A stretch of 8,211 nt of DNA from Nocardioides sp. (lineage in GTDB: Bacteria; Actinomycetota; Actinomycetes; Propionibacteriales; Nocardioidaceae), in contig JARICB010000401.1 in the NCBI GenBank assembly GCA_029264225.1, forward strand, positions 1-8,211. Direction: 5' to 3'. The notes beneath the pieces were generated by a model. That model saw only the letters and a program-made list of their open reading frames with translations. It searched no databases and was not told the origin of the DNA. This document shows, one piece after another, positions 1 through 5,404 of this stretch (position 1 is the first letter of the stretch; every line of letters begins with the position of its first letter). The translations under genes and the position numbers were made by a program.

Positions 1-742
1 TGTTGGTGGTGTCGATCTGGATGAACTCCTGGTGCGGGTGCTTGCGCCCGCCCTGGGGCGGCACGGAGGCAGTAGTGCCCTCGAGCATCTTCAACAGCGC
101 CTGCTGCACCCCCTCACCGGATACGTCACGGGTGATCGAGGGGTTTTCCGACTTACGAGCGACCTTGTCGATCTCGTCGATGTAGATGATTCCGGTCTCG
201 GCCTTCTTGACGTCGTAGTCGGCTGCCTGAATCAGCTTGAGCAGGATGTTCTCGACGTCTTCGCCGACGTAGCCGGCTTCGGTCAACGCGGTCGCGTCGG
301 CGATCGCGAAGGGGACGTTGAGCATCCGGGCCAGCGTCTGAGCCAGGTAGGTCTTGCCGCACCCGGTGGGACCGATGACCAGGATGTTGGACTTGGCGAC
401 CTCGACGACGTCGTCCTTGTTGTGCTTGCCATTGACCGGCTGGAGCCCCGCCTGAACCCGCTTGTAGTGGTTGTAGACGGCCACCGCCAACGACTTCTTC
501 GCCACGTCCTGGCCGATGACGTATTCGTTGAGGAACTCGAAGATCTCCCGCGGCTTCGGCAGTTCGTCAAGGCTGACCTCGCCACCGTCGGCAAGCTCCT
601 CCTCGATGATCTCGTTGCACAGCTCGATGCACTCGTCGCAGATGTAGACGTTGGGACCTGCGATGAGCTTCTTGACCTGCTTTTGGCTCTTGCCGCAGAA
701 GTTGCACTTCAGCAGATCGCCGCCGTCACCGATTCGAGCCAC
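1..742 (-). CDS. clpX: ATP-dependent Clp protease ATP-binding subunit ClpX (5' part, cut by window edge)
   Basis: ClpX is the AAA+ unfoldase that recognises tagged or misfolded proteins and threads them into the ClpP chamber in the cytoplasm. The 247 visible residues begin [13 protein letters not shown]. They carry the N-terminal four-cysteine zinc-binding domain (C13, C16, C35, C38), the Walker A motif GPTGCGKT (124-131), pore loop 1 GYVG (157-160), Walker B IIYIDEID (185-192), the RDVSGEG pore-loop-2 region (205-211) and the RKH loop (233-235). The GTG start is set by a GGAGG (minus strand of 750-754) seven bases upstream and by the family-typical N terminus. The C-terminal part of the AAA+ module, including sensor 2, lies beyond base 1. 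It is downstream of clpP2 but separated by 157 bases, so it may have its own promoter. The identification is very secure. Confidence 0.97.
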   Translation of the reverse strand, partial: MARIGDGGDLLKCNFCGKSQKQVKKLIAGPNVYICDECIELCNEIIEEELADGGEVSLDELPKPREIFEFLNEYVIGQDVAKKSLAVAVYNHYKRVQAGLQPVNGKHNKDDVVEVAKSNILVIGPTGCGKTYLAQTLARMLNVPFAIADATALTEAGYVGEDVENILLKLIQAADYDVKKAETGIIYIDEIDKVARKSENPSITRDVSGEGVQQALLKMLEGTTASVPPQGGRKHPHQEFIQIDTTN

Positions 743-760
743 GGTGTGTCCTCCGGTCCT

Positions 761-779
761 GCCGGGTAGCGATCCCGGC
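761..779 (-). other. Hairpin in the clpX leader
   Basis: A perfect 6-bp inverted repeat GCCGGG / CCCGGC encloses a 7-base loop. It lies 18 bases upstream of the clpX GTG and 6 bases before its GGAGG. In the mRNA it would form just 5' of the ribosome binding site and could affect translation or transcript stability. The symmetry is seen directly; any function is inference, and short GC stems occur by chance in DNA this rich in GC. Confidence 0.35.
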
Positions 780-780
780 C

Positions 781-816
781 TGGTAAACATCTTGCCTTGC
801 AAACTTATTGACGGTA
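781..816 (-). promoter_or_regulatory. AT-rich stretch, weak candidate clpX promoter
   Basis: This is the most AT-rich segment of the clpP2-clpX gap. Read on the minus strand it contains TAAGTT (802-807), which fits the loose actinobacterial -10 pattern TAnnnT, about 60 bases before the clpX start. I see no good -35 hexamer. The call rests on base composition, position and a degenerate motif only. Confidence 0.25.
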
Positions 817-852
817 CCTCGTGGCCGGCTCATCGAGCGGCCGGACACGAGG
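817..852 (-). terminator. Large inverted repeat between clpP2 and clpX, possible terminator or RNA stability element
   Basis: The arms CCTCGTG (817-823) and CACGAGG (846-852) pair perfectly. One mismatch (g824/a845) follows, and CCGGC / GCCGG (825-829, 840-844) continue the stem around a 10-base loop. It lies 47 bases past the clpP2 stop. No T-tract follows on the minus strand, so it is not a classical intrinsic terminator, though actinobacterial terminators often lack one. Alternatives are partial attenuation between clpP2 and clpX, or protection of the clpP1P2 mRNA 3' end. Confidence 0.45.
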
Positions 853-899
853 CCCCGCAGTGACGTCTTGGTCATAGAGCTACAAAACAGGTGCTCCGT

Positions 900-1508
900 T
901 CAGGAGAGCGCTGGCGCACCCTTGCGCGACTCGAGCACCGCGTCGATCAGGCCGTACTCGAGGGCACCCTCGGCAGTCAGGATCTTGTCGCGCTCGATAT
1001 CGGCACTGACCTGCTCGATGTCCTTGCCGCTGTGATCGGAGATCATCTTCTCCAGCAACTCCCGCATCCGGAGGATCTCGTTGGCCTGGATCTCGATGTC
1101 AGAGGTCTGGCCGAACGTGCCTTCGGTGTAGGGCTGGTGGATGAGGATCCGACTCGTGGGCAGCGCAAGTCGCTTGCCCGGCGTGCCAGCCGCGAGCAGG
1201 ATCGCCGCCGCCGAGGCCGCCTGGCCCAGGCAGACCGTCTGCACGTCTGGCTTGATGAAGCGCATCGTGTCGTAGATCGCGGTCAGTGCGGTGAACGAGC
1301 CACCGGGGCTGTTGATGTAGATGCTGATGTCCTGGTCGGGGTTCATCGACTCGAGGCAGAGCAACTGGGCCATGACGGCGTTGGCGACGTCATCGCTGAT
1401 GGGCGTGCCGAGGAAGATGATGCGGTCCTCGAAGAGCTTTCCGTAGGGGTCGATACGGCGGAAACCGTAGGACGTGCGCTCTTCCCACTGGGGAATGTAG
1501 TAATTCAT
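900..1508 (-). CDS. clpP2: ATP-dependent Clp protease proteolytic subunit ClpP2
   Basis: This is a serine peptidase subunit of the Clp degradation chamber. In actinobacteria ClpP1 and ClpP2 form a mixed double-ring tetradecamer fed by ClpX or ClpC1. The 202-residue product has the ClpP fold with the INSPGGS strand (65-71) and an intact triad: S99 in GQAAS, H124 in LIHQP and D174 in ERDK. The sequence around residues 89-113 (VQTVCLGQAASAAA) is of the mycobacterial ClpP2 type rather than the ClpP1 type. I chose the ATG at 1508 because it gives the family-length N terminus MNYYIPQWEE and is preceded by AAGGA eight bases upstream. A longer reading to 1640 merely runs through clpP1 in another frame. 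It begins 4 bases after the clpP1 stop, so the two are certainly co-transcribed and probably translationally coupled. Confidence 0.96.
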   Translation of the reverse strand: MNYYIPQWEERTSYGFRRIDPYGKLFEDRIIFLGTPISDDVANAVMAQLLCLESMNPDQDISIYINSPGGSFTALTAIYDTMRFIKPDVQTVCLGQAASAAAILLAAGTPGKRLALPTSRILIHQPYTEGTFGQTSDIEIQANEILRMRELLEKMISDHSGKDIEQVSADIERDKILTAEGALEYGLIDAVLESRKGAPALS

Positions 1509-1512
1509 GGCG

Positions 1513-2154
1513 TCAGTCCTTCTGCCGCGCGGGGCGGCCTTCGTCGGCGGCTTCGCGGGCGTTGGTGACCACCTTGTCGACCAGTCCGTACTCCACGGCC
1601 TGGGGGGCGGTGAACCAACGGTCACGGTCGGCGTCGGCAATGACCTGCTCGACCGGCTGGCCGGTGTGCTGCGAGATCAGGTCGAGCAGCACCTTCTTGA
1701 TGTGCAGCGACTGCTGCGCCTGGATCTTGATGTCGGAGGCCGAACCACCCATCCCGGAGGAGGGCTGGTGCATCATGATCCGCGCGTGCGGCAGGGCATA
1801 ACGCTTGCCCTTGGTGCCCGCGCACAGCAGGAACTGGCCCATCGAGGCGGCCAGCCCCATGCCGACAGTGGCCACGTCGTTGGGGATGTAGTTCATGGTG
1901 TCGTAGATCGCCATCCCGGCATCGACCGAGCCGCCGGGACTGTTGATGTGCAGGAAGATGTCGGCCTCGGGGTCTTCCGCCGAGAGCAACAGCAACTGCG
2001 CGCAGATCGCGTTGGCGTTCTGATCGCGCACCTCGGAACCGAGGAAGACGATCCGCTCACGGAGCAGCCGCTGGTAGATGTGGTCGTCGAGGCCGTAGGA
2101 CGCGGCGCCACCGTTCATCTGGGGAGAAAGCGCTGGGCTGGAGTTCTGGTTCAC
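1513..2154 (-). CDS. clpP1: ATP-dependent Clp protease proteolytic subunit ClpP1
   Basis: This is the partner peptidase subunit of ClpP2 in the heteromeric Clp protease. The triad is intact: S104 in GLAASMG, H129 in MMHQP and D178 in DRDRW. The INSPGGS strand is at 70-76 and the core resembles mycobacterial ClpP1 ([15 protein letters not shown]). Three starts are possible: GTG 2190, GTG 2154 and ATG 2118. None has a purine-rich ribosome binding site. I chose 2154 (213 residues) because a TAnnnT element ends exactly seven bases before it, which suggests a leaderless mRNA. It also gives an N terminus V-N-Q resembling the V-S-Q of the mycobacterial protein as I remember it. The ATG at 2118 (201 residues) is the main alternative. 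A probable ClgR operator lies upstream. Confidence 0.95.
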   Translation of the reverse strand: MNQNSSPALSPQMNGGAASYGLDDHIYQRLLRERIVFLGSEVRDQNANAICAQLLLLSAEDPEADIFLHINSPGGSVDAGMAIYDTMNYIPNDVATVGMGLAASMGQFLLCAGTKGKRYALPHARIMMHQPSSGMGGSASDIKIQAQQSLHIKKVLLDLISQHTGQPVEQVIADADRDRWFTAPQAVEYGLVDKVVTNAREAADEGRPARQKD

Positions 2155-2161
2155 GCAAGCG

Positions 2162-2167
2162 ACACTA
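2162..2167 (-). promoter_or_regulatory. Candidate -10 element of the clpP1 promoter (leaderless)
   Basis: The minus strand reads TAGTGT, matching the actinobacterial -10 pattern TAnnnT. Seven bases separate it from the GTG at 2154, the spacing expected if transcription starts on the start codon itself. At a 17-base spacing the -35 position reads GTGGAA, a poor match to TTGACA, as expected of an activator-dependent promoter. The sequence is seen; its role is inferred. Confidence 0.45.
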
Positions 2168-2205
2168 GCCCGAAGGACCGACAGTTCCACGCCTATCGGG
2201 TGACT

Positions 2206-2222
2206 GTTCGCCCAGAGCGCAC
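2206..2222. promoter_or_regulatory. Probable ClgR operator upstream of clpP1
   Basis: The plus strand reads GTTCGC, five bases, then GCGCAC. This matches the GTTCGC-N5-GCG core I recall for ClgR, the Xre-family activator of clp genes in Streptomyces, corynebacteria and mycobacteria. The two half-sites form a dyad with one mismatch (GTTCGC versus GTGCGC). Its centre is about 59 bases upstream of the proposed transcription start at 2154, a normal position for an activator acting from upstream of -35. ClgR itself is not encoded in this window. Confidence 0.6.
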
Positions 2223-2229
2223 AGCCACC

Positions 2230-2445
2230 TCAGGCCAACCAACTGCGCAGGGCCGCTGCGATGCGCTCGTCGTTGAGCAGGTCGAAGTGGTGGCCCTGCA
2301 GATGCAGCACCTCAGCGTCGGGGAACAGGTTGCGTCCACGCCGGTCGCGCCCGTTCCGTGCACCCGCCCGACCTGGGCGAGCAGAGACAGCCCATCGAGC
2401 AGGGTCGGTTCGGTACGGCTCGATCGTTCGCGGCTGGCTCCTCAC
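2230..2445 (-). pseudogene. Frameshifted C-terminal remnant of an alpha/beta hydrolase
   Basis: A 71-codon frame ends at the TGA at 2230-2232. Its last ~35 residues (NLFPDAEVLHLQGHHFDLLN, then DERIAAALRSWL) look like the end of an alpha/beta hydrolase: a final strand, a GHH-F loop that would hold the catalytic histidine, and a closing helix. The first half of this frame is Arg/Pro-rich and not protein-like. A neighbouring frame over 2315-2410 reads more plausibly as protein (LLDGLSLLAQVGRVHGTG), so a frameshift near 2340 probably separates two parts of one old gene. No nucleophile elbow, signal peptide or ribosome binding site is present, and a hairpin sits immediately upstream. I infer a dead 3' remnant. 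It could instead be a short real protein or chance, since no homology search was possible. Confidence 0.45.
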
Positions 2446-2450
2446 GCAGA

Positions 2451-2479
2451 CCGGCGCCCACCGAAAGGGTGGACGCCGG
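2451..2479 (-). terminator. Probable tig transcription terminator
   Basis: A 12-bp stem with a 5-base loop (CTTTC in the transcript) begins 27 bases after the tig stop. Arms lie at 2451-2462 and 2468-2479. The single non-Watson-Crick pair is C/A on the plus strand but a G-U wobble in the minus-strand RNA, so the stem is unbroken only in the tig transcript. No strong U-tract follows, which is usual in high-GC actinobacteria. Confidence 0.6.
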
Positions 2480-2506
2480 ACGTGTGCAGCAAGTGGTGCG
2501 AGAAGC

Positions 2507-3910
2507 TCAGGCCTCGTCGGACTCGACAGCGCTCTCGTCGGTGGCCTCGTCGGTGTTCTCGTCGGTGGCCTCGACCGGCTCGCCGATCGTGCCGTCGGGA
2601 CGCAGGTTGGTCAGCTCGACCGGGTTACCGGACGTGTCGGTGACCTTGGCCGACTCGACCAGGGTCGCCAACGCCTTGCCGCGAAGGATCTCCTGGACCA
2701 GGTCCGGGATGTGGTTGTGCTCGAACATGTGGTTCGCGAACTCCTGCGGGTCCTGACCGGACTGCTGGGCACGACGCACGAGGTGGCTGGAGAGGTCCTG
2801 CTGGTCGACGCCGATCTCTTCCTTCTTGGCGACAGCATCGAGGATGAACTGGGCGGCGACGGCGTCGCGGACCCGGCGCTCGAGGTCGGCCTCGAACTCC
2901 TCGGCCGTCTGCTTCTCGTCCTCGAGGTACTTCTCCATCGTCAGACCAGCCTGCATGAGCTGCTGCTCGACGTTCTCACGGCGGGCGTTGAGCTCGTCGG
3001 TGACCATCGTCTCGGGAAGCGGGATCGAGACCTTCTCGAGCAGCGCTTCGAGCACGGCGTCGCGGGCAGCAGCTGCCTGCTCGAGTCGCTTGCCGCGACC
3101 GAGGCGCTCCTTGACGTCGGCAGTGAGCTCCTCGACGGTGTCGAACTCCGAGGCCATCTGGGCGAACTCGTCGTCGAGCTCGGGCAGCTCCTGCTCCTGG
3201 ACTGCGGTCACCTTCACGGTCACCTCGACGTCTTCACCGATCAGGTCGCCACCGACGAGCTGGGAGGCGAACGTCTTCTCATCATCCGCACTCATGCCGA
3301 GGAGAGCCTCGTCCATGCCGTCGAGCATGCCGCCACGACCGACCTTGTAGGACATCGCCTTGACCTCGCCGCCTTCGACGGTCTCACCCTCCTGGGCAGC
3401 CGTCAGGTCGATGGTCACGAAGTCGCCGTCGGCTGCCGCGCGCTCCACGTCAACGAGGGTGCCGAAGCGCTCGCGCAGCGCCTGGACCTGCTCCTCGACG
3501 TCGGCGTCGGTCAGCTCGATGTCATCGACCTGAGCCTCAAGGGCGTCATACTCGGGCAGTTCGAAGTCGGGCTTGATGTCGACGACAGCGGTGAACTCCA
3601 GCGCGGCGTCGTCTTCGAACTTGGTCACCTCGATCTCGGGCTGCGCGAGCGGCTCGAGTCCGTTCTCCTGCATCGCCTCGGCATACTTGGCGGGGACGAC
3701 CTCGTTGCTCGCCTCGTCGAGCACAACACCGCGGCCGACCTGACGGTCGATGACCGCCGCGGGCACCTTGCCACGGCGGAAGCCGGGCACGTTGATCTGC
3801 TGAGCGATCTTCTTGTACGCCTTGTCGAGGCTCGGCTTGAGCTCCTCGAAGGGCACCTCGATGGTCAGCTTGGCCCTGGTCGGGCTCAAGTTCTCGACGG
3901 CGCTCTTCAC
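2507..3910 (-). CDS. tig: Trigger factor, ribosome-associated chaperone and peptidyl-prolyl isomerase
   Basis: Trigger factor binds the ribosome beside the exit tunnel and shields nascent chains. At 467 residues it has family length. The N-terminal ribosome-binding domain (about 1-115) contains the docking signature GFRRGK at 43-48. An FKBP-type isomerase domain follows (about 160-245, GDFVTIDLTA through the GMLDGMDEALLGM region), then the helical substrate-binding arms (about 250-430). The last 22 residues (from 446) are a very acidic tail rich in Glu, Asp, Thr and Ala, apparently disordered. The GTG start has GGAG seven bases upstream after a run of A residues. It follows two tRNA genes by 66 bases, and clpP1 lies downstream beyond a probable terminator. 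Trigger factor and ClpXP handle overlapping sets of new proteins, so the linkage is functional as well as conserved. Confidence 0.97.
   Translation of the reverse strand: MKSAVENLSPTRAKLTIEVPFEELKPSLDKAYKKIAQQINVPGFRRGKVPAAVIDRQVGRGVVLDEASNEVVPAKYAEAMQENGLEPLAQPEIEVTKFEDDAALEFTAVVDIKPDFELPEYDALEAQVDDIELTDADVEEQVQALRERFGTLVDVERAAADGDFVTIDLTAAQEGETVEGGEVKAMSYKVGRGGMLDGMDEALLGMSADDEKTFASQLVGGDLIGEDVEVTVKVTAVQEQELPELDDEFAQMASEFDTVEELTADVKERLGRGKRLEQAAAARDAVLEALLEKVSIPLPETMVTDELNARRENVEQQLMQAGLTMEKYLEDEKQTAEEFEADLERRVRDAVAAQFILDAVAKKEEIGVDQQDLSSHLVRRAQQSGQDPQEFANHMFEHNHIPDLVQEILRGKALATLVESAKVTDTSGNPVELTNLRPDGTIGEPVEATDENTDEATDESAVESDEA
2534..2572 (-). repeat. Short direct repeat coding the acidic tail of trigger factor
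   Basis: The 15-base unit CTCGTCGGTGGCCTC (plus strand) occurs exactly at 2534-2548 and 2558-2572, with a partial copy between. It encodes repeated E-A-T-D-E / N-T-D-E residues of the trigger factor tail. It probably arose by slippage, and the tail length may vary between related strains. Confidence 0.7.
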
Positions 3911-3926
3911 AGGTGGTCTCCTTTTT

Positions 3927-3952
3927 TGTCTGCGGTGGCTGACTGCCAGACA
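3927..3952 (-). other. Inverted repeat in the tig leader
   Basis: TGTCTG (3927-3932) and CAGACA (3947-3952) form a 6-bp stem with a 14-base loop, ending directly before the A-run and GGAG of tig. On the minus strand the homopolymer is A, not T, so this is not an intrinsic terminator for that strand. It may shape access to the ribosome binding site or be incidental. Confidence 0.3.
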
Positions 3953-3976
3953 TCGGCTGGTCAGGGTGTAGGTCAG

Positions 3977-4049
3977 TCGGGGCGACAGGACTCGAACCTG
4001 CGGTCTCCTGCTCCCAAAGCAGGCGCGCTAGCCACTACGCTACGCCCCG
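3977..4049 (-). tRNA. tRNA-Pro, anticodon TGG
   Basis: All arms can be drawn in the 73-base minus-strand sequence: acceptor CGGGGCG / CGCCCCG with discriminator A; D arm GCGT / GCGC; anticodon arm CCTGC / GCAGG with loop TTTGGGA, so anticodon TGG; T arm GCAGG / CCTGT around TTCGAGT. The C1-G72 pair and A73 are typical of proline tRNAs. CCA is not encoded (CTG follows), so it must be added by the nucleotidyltransferase. It lies 45 bases downstream of tRNA-Gly and 66 bases upstream of tig. Confidence 0.95.
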
Positions 4050-4062
4050 CCAAGTGGCCCGG

Positions 4063-4082
4063 ATCGCCCGATTTCGAGCGAT
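4063..4082 (-). other. Hairpin between tRNA-Gly and tRNA-Pro
   Basis: The minus strand reads ATCGCTCG AAAT CGGGCGAT: an 8-bp stem with a tetraloop. The only non-Watson-Crick pair is a G-U wobble in the minus-strand RNA, where the plus strand would have a C/A mismatch. This points to a structure in the tRNA precursor, perhaps a processing site between the two tRNAs. It occupies most of the 45-base spacer. Confidence 0.5.
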
Positions 4083-4094
4083 GCTGGAACCCCT

Positions 4095-4168
4095 TGGAGC
4101 GGATGGCGGGAATCGAACCCGCGTCATCAGTTTGGAAAACTGAGGCTCTACCATTGAGCTACACCCGC
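4095..4168 (-). tRNA. tRNA-Gly, anticodon TCC
   Basis: The minus strand folds as acceptor GCGGGTG / CATCCGC with discriminator T; D arm GCTC / GAGC; anticodon arm TCAGT / ACTGA with loop TTTCCAA, so anticodon TCC; T arm GCGGG / CCCGC around TTCGATT. The 3' CCA is encoded (4095-4097), unlike in the neighbouring tRNA-Pro. G1-C72 with U73 is normal for bacterial glycine tRNAs. It is the first RNA gene after the phosphatase. The 118 bases between them contain no convincing promoter or terminator that I can identify. Confidence 0.96.
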
Positions 4169-4286
4169 ACTGCGCATCTCAGCGTCTCCCAGCGGGCAGG
4201 GACTCACCAAATGCGCGCTGTCATGGTGCCACACCGCAGGCCACCGGCCACAACCGACGTCACGATCCTGGACGAAGGAGCCGACT

Positions 4287-5357
4287 TCAGCGCCGGTGCA
4301 CCAGCAGCAGCGCGCGGTCATCGTTGCGACCACCGAGGGCATCGATAAGGCGGGTCGCTCCCCCGTCGAACTGGCCACGCAACAGTTGCTCGGCCTGGCC
4401 GAGCATCTTGTCGACGCCCAGCATGATGTCGCGGTGTCGGGTTTCGACCATGCCGTCGGTGTAGAGCAGCAGCGCGTCGCCGGGCCGCATGACGCCCTCG
4501 CAGGGTTCGTACGTCGATCCCTCGATCAGCCCCAGAGCAGAACCTTCGGCCTCGAGCACCGACCATCGGCCCGAGCCGGCCACCCGCAGCGCAGCGGGAG
4601 GATGGCCGGCCGAACGTATCGCGAAGCGACCGGTGTCCAGGTGCAGGGAGAGATGGACCGCAGTGGCGAACCCCTCTTCCCAGTCCTGGCGCAGCAGGAA
4701 CTCGTTGGCGGCCTCGAGGAACTCTTCCGGCGCCAACGCACCCAGCAGCCCACCCATGGCACCCGAGAGCAGCAGGGCGCGGGTGCCGGCCTGTTCACCC
4801 TTGCCGGAGACGTCCACCACCGCCACGTCGAGGCGCTCTCCGTGCCGGGCAGTAACGATGAAGTCGCCGGCGAAGGGCGTCCCACCGGCAGAGCGCAGTT
4901 CGCTGGCGGCATACCAGGTGGAGGGCAAGGCAGGCATTCCACCCTGGCGCAGGATCCGGTCGCGCAGGTCGACCAACATTGACTCCCCGCGCAGCCCACC
5001 GACGCCCAGCTGGGTCCGGCGAAAGCTCGCCAGCAGGGTAATGAAGCCGAGGGCGAACAGGATGACGACCGTCATGGCGGTGCGCGCCGTGATCATCGGC
5101 TGCTGCGGAACGAGCAGTGCCAGAACCAGCAGGCAGAAGACCACGAACCACGGCAACTGACGTGGGCCGAGGACCTGGTTGGACAGCACGAGCGGCACCA
5201 CGACCGCCGTCAGCGGTATGTAGTGGGGGAACAGCCAGATGGACACTCCGACCGCGACCACGCCCACTACCAGGAAGACAAGCATGCGGGATTCGCGAGG
5301 CAGCGCCTTCTGCAACGCAGACTCGAAACGCTGACTGAACGAAGTTGTCGGCGTCAC
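4287..5357 (-). CDS. Membrane-anchored SpoIIE/RsbU-type PP2C serine/threonine phosphatase
   Basis: The 356-residue product has an N-terminal membrane part and a C-terminal PPM phosphatase domain. Four hydrophobic segments can be seen (about 25-43, 47-63, 68-83 and 89-111), followed by a short linker and the SpoIIE domain (about 145-356). The metal-binding acidic motifs are intact: GDF (D165), DVSGKG (D182), LLYTDGMVE and the terminal NDDRALLLV. Such enzymes usually dephosphorylate anti-sigma-factor antagonists in partner-switching pathways. No GAF, PAS, HAMP or kinase domain is visible, so signal sensing, if any, must use the membrane segments. I chose GTG 5357 because GGAGG lies just upstream and the next residues lead directly into the first helix. 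The frame is open to 5516 but that part overlaps the glycosylase gene. Its substrate cannot be told from this window. Confidence 0.88.
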   Translation of the reverse strand: MTPTTSFSQRFESALQKALPRESRMLVFLVVGVVAVGVSIWLFPHYIPLTAVVVPLVLSNQVLGPRQLPWFVVFCLLVLALLVPQQPMITARTAMTVVILFALGFITLLASFRRTQLGVGGLRGESMLVDLRDRILRQGGMPALPSTWYAASELRSAGGTPFAGDFIVTARHGERLDVAVVDVSGKGEQAGTRALLLSGAMGGLLGALAPEEFLEAANEFLLRQDWEEGFATAVHLSLHLDTGRFAIRSAGHPPAALRVAGSGRWSVLEAEGSALGLIEGSTYEPCEGVMRPGDALLLYTDGMVETRHRDIMLGVDKMLGQAEQLLRGQFDGGATRLIDALGGRNDDRALLLVHRR

Positions 5358-5361
5358 GTGC

Positions 5362-5403
5362 CCTCCCTGGTTGTGCTGGCTTGACCCCGGTACTTCCAGG
5401 AGG
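5362..5403 (-). promoter_or_regulatory. Possible hairpin masking the phosphatase ribosome binding site
   Basis: In the transcript, CCUCCUGG (5403 to 5396), immediately after the glycosylase stop, can pair with CCAGGGAGG (5370 to 5362), which contains the Shine-Dalgarno sequence of the phosphatase. There is one bulged base and a 25-base loop. A ribosome terminating at 5405 would cover the first arm and free the site, giving translational coupling. The complementarity is visible; the mechanism is inference. Confidence 0.4.
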
Positions 5404-5404
5404 C

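Noticed and set aside
900..1640. Longer ClpP2 start at 1640
   Set aside because: The extra 44 residues are a Pro/Arg/Thr-rich reading of the clpP1 3' end in another frame. ATG 1508 has a ribosome binding site and gives the family-length protein.
3927..3952. Inverted repeat with a six-base homopolymer before tig considered as an intrinsic terminator
   Set aside because: On the plus strand the T-run precedes the stem, and on the minus strand the run is A. Neither orientation fits a terminator.
4169..4286. Spacer between the phosphatase stop and tRNA-Gly searched for a tRNA promoter or terminator
   Set aside because: Only weak hexamers (such as TTGGTG and TGAGAT with poor spacing) and 4-bp stems were found; nothing strong enough to annotate.
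2261..4348. Long plus-strand open frame antisense to tig (695 codons), and a similar one at 1507-2643
   Set aside because: They lie opposite trigger factor and ClpP1 with intact family motifs. Long antisense frames are expected from the codon bias of high-GC genes, and the translations are Leu/Val/Asp-rich with no recognisable domain.
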